From CBCPNA01 sp965120415 (lineage in GTDB: Bacteria; Bacillota; Clostridia; Lachnospirales; CAG-274), in assembly GCA_965120415.1 (NCBI GenBank), contig CBCPNA010000066.1, forward strand, positions 1-28,772: a DNA stretch of 28,772 bases, in the 5' to 3' direction. Position 1 is the stretch's first letter. Every line of letters starts with the position of its first letter. A program made the translations under genes and the position numbers. Positions 14,427 through 21,530 of this stretch are shown here, in pieces. A model generated the notes under the pieces. It searched no databases and was not told where the DNA came from. It saw nothing but the letters and a program-made list of their open reading frames with translations.

Positions 14427-16310
14427 TTAATCTTCAAAAGTATTATCTGCATCTTTAATGCTCAAACTTATCTTTTTATTGCTTAAATCTATTTCTATTA
14501 TTTTAGCTTTAACAACTTGCCCTATTTCAAGCACATCTTCTACTTTTGTAACATGCTTTTTAGATATTTGTGATATATGAACAAGAGCATCTATCCCTTC
14601 TTCTAGCTCGATAAAAGCCCCAAAATCTACAATGCGAACTACTTTGCCCTCTACAGTATCATGTAGCTTGTATTTATCTTTAGCTAAATACCATGGGTCT
14701 TTATCTTTCTTTTTTAAGGTTAAGGCTATTTTGTCTTTTTCTTTATCTATATCTAATACAACAGCACTAACCTCATCGCCTACTTTTAAAACATCTGTAA
14801 CTTTATTAACCCTTGTCCAAGAAAGCTCAGATATATGCACAAGCCCATCTACTCCACCTAAATCAACAAATGCACCAAAGCTTACGATACGATTAACAAC
14901 CCCTTTAACCTCATCGCCTTTTTTAAGCTTTGCATACACTTCGTCTTTTAGTGCGTCCTCTTTAGCCTGCATAAGCTCTCTTCTGCTAGCAACAATTCTT
15001 CTCCTTGCTCTGTTAAATTCGATAATATGAAAGTCTAGCTCCTTGCCTACGAAAGAATCTAAATCTTTAACAAATTTATTAGATATTTGAGAAGATGGTA
15101 TAAATACCCTAATATTATCTACATTAGCTATTAAGCCACCTTTTATAGCCTCAACCACCTTGCCTGTTATCACTTCTTTATCTTTAAAGGCTTGTTCTAA
15201 TTTTAAAAAGTTTTTGTTTGCCTCTACCTTTTTTTTCGATAAAACAACATTACCGTCGCCATCGTTTAGCTTAACAACATAGACTTCTAATTCATCGCCA
15301 ACACTAACACATTCTTTAAGATTTATATTATCGTCATTTGAAAATTCAGACTTTTCTATAATTCCTTCTGATTTATATTTGAGGTCAACAACAACCTCTT
15401 TTTCATTAACCCTAATAACAGTGCCTTTAACAACACTCCCTGTGTGTAATGTTTTAAAACTTTCATTTAACATTTCTTCAAAAGACATATTGTCTATATC
15501 CTTCATCTTGTATATTGCCTCCTTTATTATAGCTGATGGAGTTGATGCACCAGCAGTTATTCCTATTTTAACATTTTTTGAAAAAATATTCAACACTAAA
15601 TCTTCAATTCTTTCACATAAATAAGTTTTTTCACAATACAGCTTACTTATTTCATACAATTTTTTTGTATTAGAGCTTAATTTATCACCCAATACAATCA
15701 TATAATCTACCTTTTTTGCAATTTCTATAACTTCTTTTTGCCTTTCATTTGTAGCGCTACATATTGTGTTATATAGCTTAATATTTTTAAAATCTTTTAT
15801 ATATTCTATTATTTTTAAAGATTTTATTGTATCATAAGTTGTCTGAAAGACTAATGCATATTGTTTATTTTTATCTATATTTAAATCTTTTACATCATTT
15901 GCTATTATAGCTGTATTTTCGCAAAAACCGTTTATACCTATAATCTCGGGGTGCTCACTATTTCCTATTATTATAATTTGTTTTTTGTTTTTGTATTCAT
16001 CCAAAACAATTTTGTGTATTTTTTTTACAAAAGGGCAAGTACAATCTATATATTCTATGTTTTTTTCTTCTAGTGTTTTATATACACAAGGAGGTACCCC
16101 GTGCGACCTTATTATAACTTTACCTTTTACCTCTTTTAAATCTTCTATTATAGATACGCCCTTTTTTTTAAAATCTTCTATTACATTTTTATTATGTATA
16201 ATAGGACCATAGGTATATATTTTATCTTTTTTAGCATTTTCATAAACACAGCTAACAGCACGCTCCACCCCAAAACAAAAGCCGGCTGTTTTTGCCAAAA
16301 ATATTTGCAT
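14427..16310 (-). CDS. ispH-rpsA: Fused IspH (HMBPP reductase) and ribosomal protein S1
   Basis: A 627-residue two-part protein. Residues 1-280 are IspH, the iron-sulfur enzyme that makes IPP and DMAPP in the last step of the MEP isoprenoid pathway. The expected cluster ligands are Cys12 (GFCFGV), Cys92 (CTCPFV) and Cys184 (NTICSATNERQ), with Glu122 in HPEIIG and the GASTP end. Residues about 290-620 hold four S1 RNA-binding domains. The last two are canonical (GVVNRIVSFGAFVDL and GKVVRIVDFGAFIEL, each followed by a VHISE/Q motif), and the first two are more divergent. This fusion is known in many Clostridia. The gene is last of a run after a PlsC-type gene with a 17-base gap, and a terminator follows. 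Confidence 0.96.
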   Translation of the reverse strand: MQIFLAKTAGFCFGVERAVSCVYENAKKDKIYTYGPIIHNKNVIEDFKKKGVSIIEDLKEVKGKVIIRSHGVPPCVYKTLEEKNIEYIDCTCPFVKKIHKIVLDEYKNKKQIIIIGNSEHPEIIGINGFCENTAIIANDVKDLNIDKNKQYALVFQTTYDTIKSLKIIEYIKDFKNIKLYNTICSATNERQKEVIEIAKKVDYMIVLGDKLSSNTKKLYEISKLYCEKTYLCERIEDLVLNIFSKNVKIGITAGASTPSAIIKEAIYKMKDIDNMSFEEMLNESFKTLHTGSVVKGTVIRVNEKEVVVDLKYKSEGIIEKSEFSNDDNINLKECVSVGDELEVYVVKLNDGDGNVVLSKKKVEANKNFLKLEQAFKDKEVITGKVVEAIKGGLIANVDNIRVFIPSSQISNKFVKDLDSFVGKELDFHIIEFNRARRRIVASRRELMQAKEDALKDEVYAKLKKGDEVKGVVNRIVSFGAFVDLGGVDGLVHISELSWTRVNKVTDVLKVGDEVSAVVLDIDKEKDKIALTLKKKDKDPWYLAKDKYKLHDTVEGKVVRIVDFGAFIELEEGIDALVHISQISKKHVTKVEDVLEIGQVVKAKIIEIDLSNKKISLSIKDADNTFED

Positions 16311-16327
16311 AATAAAAGCCCCTTAAA

Positions 16328-16915
16328 TTATTTTTCTATTATTAAATTTTTAATTTCTTGCATTACCTTTTCCGTCATTTCATTTAAAACATCTGTTTTT
16401 ATTTTTTTATTTTTATATTCTTCAAAAGATATAGCTTTCCCTATATTAACAATAACTTCACTTTTATTTTCATATGTAGCACTTATGCCAATAGGTACAA
16501 CTAAAGCTCCCCCTTTTATAGCCAAAAGTGATACTCCGTTTTTGCTTTGCATTTCATCTTCCTTTTTTTTTACCCTTGTACCTTGAGCAAATATACCAAG
16601 CGCACCTTTATTTTTGAGATGATTTATAGCAAATTTTAATGCTTCTACATCGTTTGTTTCCGTATCTATAGGATACGCTTCAAGCTGTCTCATCCAATAA
16701 TTTTTAAATTTTGTATTAAATAACTTTTTTTTTGCTAAATATCTAATCTTTCTATTAATACTTATACATACAACAACCGGATCAAAATTGCTTAAATGAT
16801 TTGCGCAAAATATAACTGCCCCCTTTTTTGGTATATTTTCTTTACCTATTACTTTTATTTTAAATTTTAGGTTAAGATAAATTTTTAGCCCAAGTATCGC
16901 TAAATAATAAAACAT
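16328..16915 (-). CDS. plsC: 1-acyl-glycerol-3-phosphate acyltransferase (PlsC family)
   Basis: A 195-residue membrane-associated acyltransferase, probably making phosphatidic acid from lysophosphatidic acid. The catalytic motif NHLSNFD (His40, Asp45; general form NHxxxxD) is intact. The second substrate-binding motif reads FAQGTR (109-114) where the family usually has FPEGTR, so the Glu is Gln111. The third motif region is VVPIGI (139-144). The N-terminus is hydrophobic. The neighbours cmk and ispH-rpsA form a conserved clostridial cluster. Exact substrate preference cannot be read from sequence. Confidence 0.88.
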   Translation of the reverse strand: MFYYLAILGLKIYLNLKFKIKVIGKENIPKKGAVIFCANHLSNFDPVVVCISINRKIRYLAKKKLFNTKFKNYWMRQLEAYPIDTETNDVEALKFAINHLKNKGALGIFAQGTRVKKKEDEMQSKNGVSLLAIKGGALVVPIGISATYENKSEVIVNIGKAISFEEYKNKKIKTDVLNEMTEKVMQEIKNLIIEK

Positions 16916-16923
16916 AATTTCAC

Positions 16924-17955
16924 CTACTTTATAATTTGTTTAATAAGATTTATTATTTTTTCCGAAACTTCATATATATCTAGTTCGCTTGTATCTATAT
17001 AAATTGCATCGCTTGCCTTTATTAAAGGAGCAATTTTTCTTTCTTTATCTAGCTTATCCCTTTCTTTAATATTTAATAATATATCTTCGTATTTAATATT
17101 TTTATCTTTTGAAAAAAGCTCTTCAAATCTTCTTTTGGCTCTCTTTTCTATGCTTGCATCTAAATAAATTTTAAGGTTAGCATCTGGCAAAACATTTGTA
17201 CCTATATCTCTTCCATCCATTATAACGTTTTTGTTTTGGGCTAAATTTTTTTGTATATTTATAAGCTTTTGCCTAACCTCTTGTATCTGTGCTACAAAAG
17301 ATGCTATTTTAGAAATTTCTTGTGTTCTTATTTCTTTTGTTATATTTTTATTGTTTAAATATATTTGCTGTTTAAAATCTTCAAATTTTATGTTTATATC
17401 GATATTATTTAAGCAATTTATAATTTTATCTTTATTTTCATAGTTTATTTTATTTTGTAATAGATAATATGCTACAGCTCTAAACATAGCCCCTGTATCT
17501 ATATATGTAAAGTTTATTTCTTTAGCAATAAGGTTAGATATTGTGCTTTTGCCTGCCCCTGCTGGGCCATCTATAGCAACAGCTATAAAGCTATTTTTTA
17601 TTAAATCGGGACGCAATTTTTTAGCATCTTTTAAATATATGTGCAAAATTTCTTCTTTTGTTTTATTTGTATTTACAGTAAGCATAGCTCTTATGCACAT
17701 AGGCAAGCTATCTTCTATAAAAAGCTCCTGAAAGCACATTATAGCGCAATTTGTTATACCTATATTTCTTGCCCCTATAGCTGGGTAAGCTTTTGTTATA
17801 TCGTTTGTTGCAGTAAATATAATATTTATTATATCATCTATTTTTATATCATTTTTATACAAAATTTGTTTTAAAAGCTCTTCCGTATTTTTAATTATAG
17901 ATTCTTTTGTATTTTCTTCTATTGTTATAGCCCCTCTTATAGAACATATATTCAT
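16924..17955 (-). CDS. aroH-cmk: Chorismate mutase (AroH type) fused to CMP kinase
   Basis: A 343-residue fusion. Residues 1-120 are an AroH-type chorismate mutase. The residues that bind chorismate in the Bacillus enzyme are all present: Arg7, Arg63, the CxQE motif (Cys74, Glu77), Arg89 (CIRAML), Tyr107 (HIYL) and Arg115 (LRPDL). Residues about 123-343 are a full-length CMP/dCMP kinase with Walker A GPAGAGKS (130-137), TGAMFRAVAYY, GRDIGT (248-253) and the DKERKIAPL lid region. The linker is only a few residues. The frame continues to an ATG at 17976, but ATG 17955 (MNICSIRGA) is chosen because AAAAGGAG lies eight bases before it and AroH proteins start this way. The gene follows the HI0933-family gene closely and precedes the PlsC gene by 9 bases. 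Confidence 0.93.
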   Translation of the reverse strand: MNICSIRGAITIEENTKESIIKNTEELLKQILYKNDIKIDDIINIIFTATNDITKAYPAIGARNIGITNCAIMCFQELFIEDSLPMCIRAMLTVNTNKTKEEILHIYLKDAKKLRPDLIKNSFIAVAIDGPAGAGKSTISNLIAKEINFTYIDTGAMFRAVAYYLLQNKINYENKDKIINCLNNIDINIKFEDFKQQIYLNNKNITKEIRTQEISKIASFVAQIQEVRQKLINIQKNLAQNKNVIMDGRDIGTNVLPDANLKIYLDASIEKRAKRRFEELFSKDKNIKYEDILLNIKERDKLDKERKIAPLIKASDAIYIDTSELDIYEVSEKIINLIKQIIK

Positions 17956-17968
17956 ATCAAAACTCCTT

Positions 17969-19198
17969 TTAAACATTAATTCCCGCTAAATATCCAGTTG
18001 AAAAAGCTATTTGCAAATTAAATCCACCTGTATAAGCATCTAAATCTAAAACTTCGCCTGCAAAATATAAATTTTGTATAATTTTAGATTGCATTGTAGA
18101 AGGGTCTATTTCATCTACGCAAACACCTCCACATGTTATAACAGCCTCGTTGTATCCAGCTAGGCCTGTTATAGTTAGGGTAAAATTTTTGATAACTTTG
18201 CACAAAGCTTTTCTTTCATCTTTTGTGATAGAATTAACCTTCTTTTCTGGTGGAATATTAGATAAATTAATTATAACTGGTATTAATTTTTTAGGCAAAA
18301 GTAAGTCTAGGCTATTTTTAAACGATTTATTTATATATTTTTTAAAATCTTTTAAAATTCTTTCATCTAGCTCATTTTCTGTAAGAGCTGGCTTTAAATC
18401 TATTTTGGCTATCATGTTATTAAAGCTTTTGCCGACAACACTTCTGCTAGCTTTTAAAACTAAAGGCCCGCTAATACCAAAATGCGTAAACAGCATTTCT
18501 CCAAAGCCTTTAAATATATTTTTATTATTTAAAAATATTTCAAAAGAAATATTTTTAAGGCTAAGCCCTTGCAAAGCTTGTATAAAGCTTCCTTTAACAT
18601 TTAGAGGGACTAAAGATGGATAAAGGCTTGTAACAGTATGCCCTAAGCTTTTTGCAAATCTGTATCCATCACCTGTAGAGCCGGTCATAGGGTAAGAAAG
18701 CCCACCTGTCGCTATAATAATTTTATATACATCTAATTCTTTTTTATCTGTTATAACTTTTGTTACTTTATCTTTTGTATGAACAATTTCTTTTACATTT
18801 GTATTAAGCATTATATTAACATTATATTTCTGCATAAAAAGCTTTAAAGCTTTAATAATATCGCTTGACTTTTCAGAAACAGGAAAGACTCTATTGCCCC
18901 TATCTATTTTAAGCTTTACCCCTAAGCTTTCAAAAAATGACATAGTCTTGTAGCTATCAAATGAATAAAATGCACTGTATAAAAAATAAGGGTTAGATTT
19001 AACATTAGCTATCAAATCTTCTGTATCACAAGCGTTAGTAACATTGCAACGCCCTTTACCTGTTATAAATAGCTTTTTGCCGAGTTTATCGTTTTTTTCA
19101 AGCAAAAATACATTAAAATCTTTATTTTGGGCTGCAAAGCCACTAGCTATCATACCAGCAGCTCCACCCCCAACAACAATTATATTCTTTTTTGTCAT
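17969..19198 (-). CDS. FAD/NAD(P)-dependent oxidoreductase, HI0933 (YhiN/BaiN) family
   Basis: A 409-residue flavoprotein. The N-terminal dinucleotide fold has GGGAAG (10-15) and acidic LLEKN at the end of the second strand. It is followed by KLFITGKGRCNVTNA, which is diagnostic of the HI0933 family. Further family motifs are IIATGGLSYPMTGSTGDGY in the middle and FAGEVLDLDAYTGGFNLQIAFSTG at the C-terminus. A few relatives are linked to bile-acid reduction (BaiN), but most have no known substrate, so I give no gene symbol. The ATG follows TTAGGAG. It is the first gene of the run that continues to aroH-cmk, plsC and ispH-rpsA, and its 3' end carries the ribosome site of aroH-cmk. Confidence 0.92.
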   Translation of the reverse strand: MTKKNIIVVGGGAAGMIASGFAAQNKDFNVFLLEKNDKLGKKLFITGKGRCNVTNACDTEDLIANVKSNPYFLYSAFYSFDSYKTMSFFESLGVKLKIDRGNRVFPVSEKSSDIIKALKLFMQKYNVNIMLNTNVKEIVHTKDKVTKVITDKKELDVYKIIIATGGLSYPMTGSTGDGYRFAKSLGHTVTSLYPSLVPLNVKGSFIQALQGLSLKNISFEIFLNNKNIFKGFGEMLFTHFGISGPLVLKASRSVVGKSFNNMIAKIDLKPALTENELDERILKDFKKYINKSFKNSLDLLLPKKLIPVIINLSNIPPEKKVNSITKDERKALCKVIKNFTLTITGLAGYNEAVITCGGVCVDEIDPSTMQSKIIQNLYFAGEVLDLDAYTGGFNLQIAFSTGYLAGINV

Positions 19199-19257
19199 AG
19201 ATTCTCCTAAAAATTTGTGTAATAAGTAAATTATAGCGATAATTTTTACTATAATTT

Positions 19258-19266
19258 AGTATAACA
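19258..19266 (-). promoter_or_regulatory. Candidate extended -10 promoter for the HI0933-family gene
   Basis: On the minus strand TG-T-TATACT (19266-19258) forms an extended -10 about 60 bases before the start. No convincing -35 is seen. The gap 19199-19347 contains nothing else I can support beyond AT-only palindromes. Confidence 0.4.
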
Positions 19267-19347
19267 CATTATTTAAAAAATAAAAAGTTTATTTTAATAT
19301 TAAAATTATATAATTTAAAATATTTTAGCTTATATAATCTATATTTT

Positions 19348-20079
19348 CTATTTTTTTATAGAAATGACATTTTGTATAAGCTCCATTTCTTTATCATTTA
19401 AATATCTATATTCTCCTTCTTTTAAATTTTTATCTAAAGTTATATTATAAAAGCTTATTCTTTTAAGATACACTACTTTTCTTTTTAATGCTTTAAACAT
19501 CCTTTTTATTTGATGATATTTACCTTCTTTTATAGTTATATAGACTTTAGAAAAATTAGGGGCAGAATATAATATTTCAAGCCTAGCTTTTAAGCATTTA
19601 TATCCATCTTCTAAAATAATGCCCTCTTCAAAAGCCTTTATATGCTCTTTTGTAACCTCACCGTTAATATGTGCAAAATACCTTTTTTCTACATGCTTTT
19701 TAGGCGAAAGCATATTGTGAGCAAATGTTCCATCGTTTGAAAGTATCAAAAGCCCCACTGTATCTTTATCTAACCGCCCTACCGGAAATAAATTAAAGCT
19801 TTTATATTCTTCTGGTAATAAATCTAAAACAGTCTTTTCATTTTCATCTTCTGTTGCACAAATATAGCCTTTTGGCTTATTTAGCATAATATATTTATAT
19901 TTTTCATAGCTAACAACCCTTTTATCAAAAGTCACTTTATTATTTTTAATATCTATTTTTACATCTGCCTTTAAAGCTGGCATATTATCAACCCATATTC
20001 TTCTTTGGGCTATATATTTTTTAACTTCTCTCCTTGTACCTATACCAGCATTTGCAAGAAATTTATCCAATCTTATCAT
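19348..20079 (-). CDS. rRNA pseudouridine synthase, RsuA/RluB family
   Basis: A 243-residue enzyme that converts a uridine in rRNA to pseudouridine. The N-terminal S4 RNA-binding domain (1-60) begins MIRLDKFLANAGIGTRREVK. The catalytic domain contains KPKGYICA and FPVGRLDKDTVGLLILSNDG, whose Asp (GRLD) is the catalytic residue. It then has EKRYFAHI and KEGKYHQIKRM (the family RQIRRM motif). The family is clear, but whether the target is 16S (RsuA) or 23S (RluB) cannot be decided here. It follows smpB by 14 bases, so the two form an RNA-metabolism operon. Confidence 0.93.
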   Translation of the reverse strand: MIRLDKFLANAGIGTRREVKKYIAQRRIWVDNMPALKADVKIDIKNNKVTFDKRVVSYEKYKYIMLNKPKGYICATEDENEKTVLDLLPEEYKSFNLFPVGRLDKDTVGLLILSNDGTFAHNMLSPKKHVEKRYFAHINGEVTKEHIKAFEEGIILEDGYKCLKARLEILYSAPNFSKVYITIKEGKYHQIKRMFKALKRKVVYLKRISFYNITLDKNLKEGEYRYLNDKEMELIQNVISIKK

Positions 20080-20093
20080 ATGTTAGCCCCTTT

Positions 20094-20564
20094 TTATGCT
20101 TGTAGTTTTAATTTAAAATCTTTTTCTGCTGCTCTTTTTTGGTCTTTTTTGGCTATAGATTGCCTTTTGTCATAAAGCTTTTTACCTTTTGCAACAGCAA
20201 TATCTAGCTTTACATAGCTTCCTTTAAAATAAATTTTGGTTGGTATAATAGTATTACCGGTTACATTTGTTAATCCTATTAATTTTTTTATTTCATATTT
20301 ATGCAAGAGTAATTTTTTATCTCTTAAAGGGTCGTGGTTAAATATATTGCCTTGTTCGTATGTGCTTATATGCATATTTTTTAAAATAGCCTCATTCTTT
20401 TCTATTTTAATAAAGCTATCTTTTAAGTTGCATTTGCCTTGCCTTAAAGATTTTATTTCTGTCCCTTTTAGGGCAATGCCTGCTTGGTAAGTTTCTAAAA
20501 TAAAGTAGTCGTAAAAAGCTTTTTTGTTTTGCGCTATAATTTTTATTAATTTATTTTCTTTCAT
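20094..20564 (-). CDS. smpB: SsrA (tmRNA)-binding protein SmpB
   Basis: A 156-residue RNA-binding protein that brings tmRNA to stalled ribosomes for trans-translation. Family motifs are IAQNKKAFYDYFILETYQAGI at the start, LKGTEIKSLRQGKCNLKDSF, HDPLRDKKLLLHKYEI, and the C-terminal KGKKLYDKRQSIAKKD that enters the ribosomal decoding site. The ATG follows AGAAGGG. No tmRNA gene is seen in this window. Confidence 0.97.
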   Translation of the reverse strand: MKENKLIKIIAQNKKAFYDYFILETYQAGIALKGTEIKSLRQGKCNLKDSFIKIEKNEAILKNMHISTYEQGNIFNHDPLRDKKLLLHKYEIKKLIGLTNVTGNTIIPTKIYFKGSYVKLDIAVAKGKKLYDKRQSIAKKDQKRAAEKDFKLKLQA

Positions 20565-20622
20565 AGTAAAAGCCCTTCTTTCAAATTTTATTTATATAGC
20601 CTTTTAATCATATTTTGTTTAA

Positions 20623-20662
20623 TGTACTAATATAATAATAAAACAAATTTTAAATTAGTACA
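20623..20662. repeat. Inverted repeat in the smpB / TIGR04086 divergent region
   Basis: TGTACTAAT (20623-20631) and ATTAGTACA (20654-20662) are perfect 9-bp inverted arms. Their centres lie 31 bp apart, about three helical turns. The left arm overlaps a TATAAT (20631-20636) that could be the -10 for the plus-strand gene at 20691. The position suits an operator for one or both divergent genes. Confidence 0.5.
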
Positions 20663-20690
20663 ATACTTTATTAAAGATAGGAGAAATTTT

Positions 20691-21098
20691 ATGAAAAATA
20701 ATGAAATAAAAACAAAAAATAAAAGCTTTAACCAAAAAGTTTTTTTGGCACTTATAAAAGGTACTGTTATCGCTTATTTAATAACATTTGCTGTTTTTAT
20801 AATATATGCCCTTTTGCTTACATATACAGATATAACAGAAAAAAATATAAATACTATATCGCTAATAACAAGCGTTGTATCCGTTTTAATATCAAGCTTT
20901 ATAGTTTGCCGTGCTAGCCAAAAAAACGGGCTTTTATACGGTATGTTAACTGGCTTTTTATACGCATTTATAATGCTTATGCTAAATCTTTGTATAATGC
21001 CTAGCATAACATTTAGCTATAAAATGCTTATGCTTATTATAGCTTGTATAGCATCTGGTGGCATTTCAGGAATTATTTATATAAATTTAAAAAAGTAA
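20691..21098 (+). CDS. Small four-helix membrane protein, TIGR04086 family
   Basis: A 135-residue protein with a basic N-terminal tail and about four membrane segments (about 24-46, 55-74, 82-103, 110-131). The second pair is joined by SQKNGLLYGMLTGFLYAF. From memory, TIGR04086 putative membrane proteins have this size and pattern and are often encoded next to the SCIFF peptide, as here. Their function is unknown. The ATG follows ATAGGAGA. The gene ends 65 bases before the SCIFF precursor, which has its own promoter. Whether it acts in SCIFF export or maturation is speculation. Confidence 0.8.
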   Translation: MKNNEIKTKNKSFNQKVFLALIKGTVIAYLITFAVFIIYALLLTYTDITEKNINTISLITSVVSVLISSFIVCRASQKNGLLYGMLTGFLYAFIMLMLNLCIMPSITFSYKMLMLIIACIASGGISGIIYINLKK

Positions 21099-21099
21099 T

Positions 21100-21128
21100 T
21101 TGCAAAAAATAAATTATTGTGTTATAAT
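21100..21128 (+). promoter_or_regulatory. Strong promoter of the SCIFF precursor gene
   Basis: TTGCAA (21100-21105), a 17-base spacer and TATAAT (21123-21128) preceded by TGT give a near-ideal extended -10 promoter that starts just past the TIGR04086 stop codon. The design matches the metK promoter. It implies abundant precursor transcript. Confidence 0.8.
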
Positions 21129-21162
21129 GTAAAGACAAAATTGTTATTATATGGAGGCTATT

Positions 21163-21306
21163 ATGAAATATATCAAAACTTTAAAATCAAAATTATTGCA
21201 AAACTCTTTAACTAAAGGTGGCTGCGGCGAATGCCAAACATCTTGCCAATCTGCTTGCAAAACTTCTTGCACTGTAGCTAACCAAAAATGTGAAATGGTT
21301 AAATAA
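21163..21306 (+). CDS. scfA: SCIFF ranthipeptide precursor (six cysteines)
   Basis: A 47-residue peptide read directly from the sequence: MKYIKTLKSKLLQNSLTKGG, then a core with Cys at 21, 24, 28, 32, 36 and 43. Six cysteines in a peptide of about 45 residues, the basic leader and the CxxC-x3-C-x3-C-x3-C spacing identify the SCIFF family, nearly universal in Clostridia. The adjacent radical SAM enzyme forms Cys-to-Thr (sulfur-to-gamma-carbon) thioethers in this family. Here Thr26, Thr34 and Thr37 lie between cysteines as possible acceptors. GGAGG at 21153-21157 precedes the ATG. The role of the mature peptide is not settled, though quorum or redox signalling has been proposed. Confidence 0.93.
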   Translation: MKYIKTLKSKLLQNSLTKGGCGECQTSCQSACKTSCTVANQKCEMVK

Positions 21307-21333
21307 TTTTATATTTTTTGTTTAAGTAATTTT

Positions 21334-21388
21334 AGGTATGCCTTGATTTATATAAACAAAAAATTGTTTATATAATCTGGTATGCCTA
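21334..21388 (+). other. Long hairpin between SCIFF precursor and maturase
   Basis: Positions 21334-21342 (AGGTATGCC) and 21379-21387 pair with G-U wobbles. Inside, TTTATATAAACAA pairs with TTGTTTATATAA around an A-rich loop. Only a weak T-rich tail follows. It could be a leaky terminator or an mRNA-stabilising 3' end that lets the precursor be made in excess over the enzyme. Confidence 0.65.
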
Positions 21389-21416
21389 TTTATTTTGTAT
21401 AAATTGCAAAAAAAAC

Positions 21417-21444
21417 TTGACTATTATTAATATATAATTATAAT
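21417..21444 (+). promoter_or_regulatory. Candidate promoter of the SCIFF maturase gene
   Basis: TTGACT (21417-21422), a 16-base spacer and TATAAT (21439-21444) lie after the hairpin and about 85 bases before the maturase ATG. This suggests that the maturase and the downstream genes can be transcribed apart from the precursor. Confidence 0.6.
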
Positions 21445-21530
21445 TATATTGTATGAAATTGTATTAATTTAAATTATTTAAACATATTATATCTTTTATT
21501 ATATCTTTTACTTTTGAAAGGAGTTTAAAG

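Noticed and set aside
14427..16310. IspH-S1 fusion as a novelty
   Set aside because: The same fusion is known in many Clostridia. It is annotated but not claimed as new.
20080..20690. tmRNA gene near smpB
   Set aside because: No tRNA-Ala-like acceptor halves or tag-reading frame are visible in the gaps around smpB.
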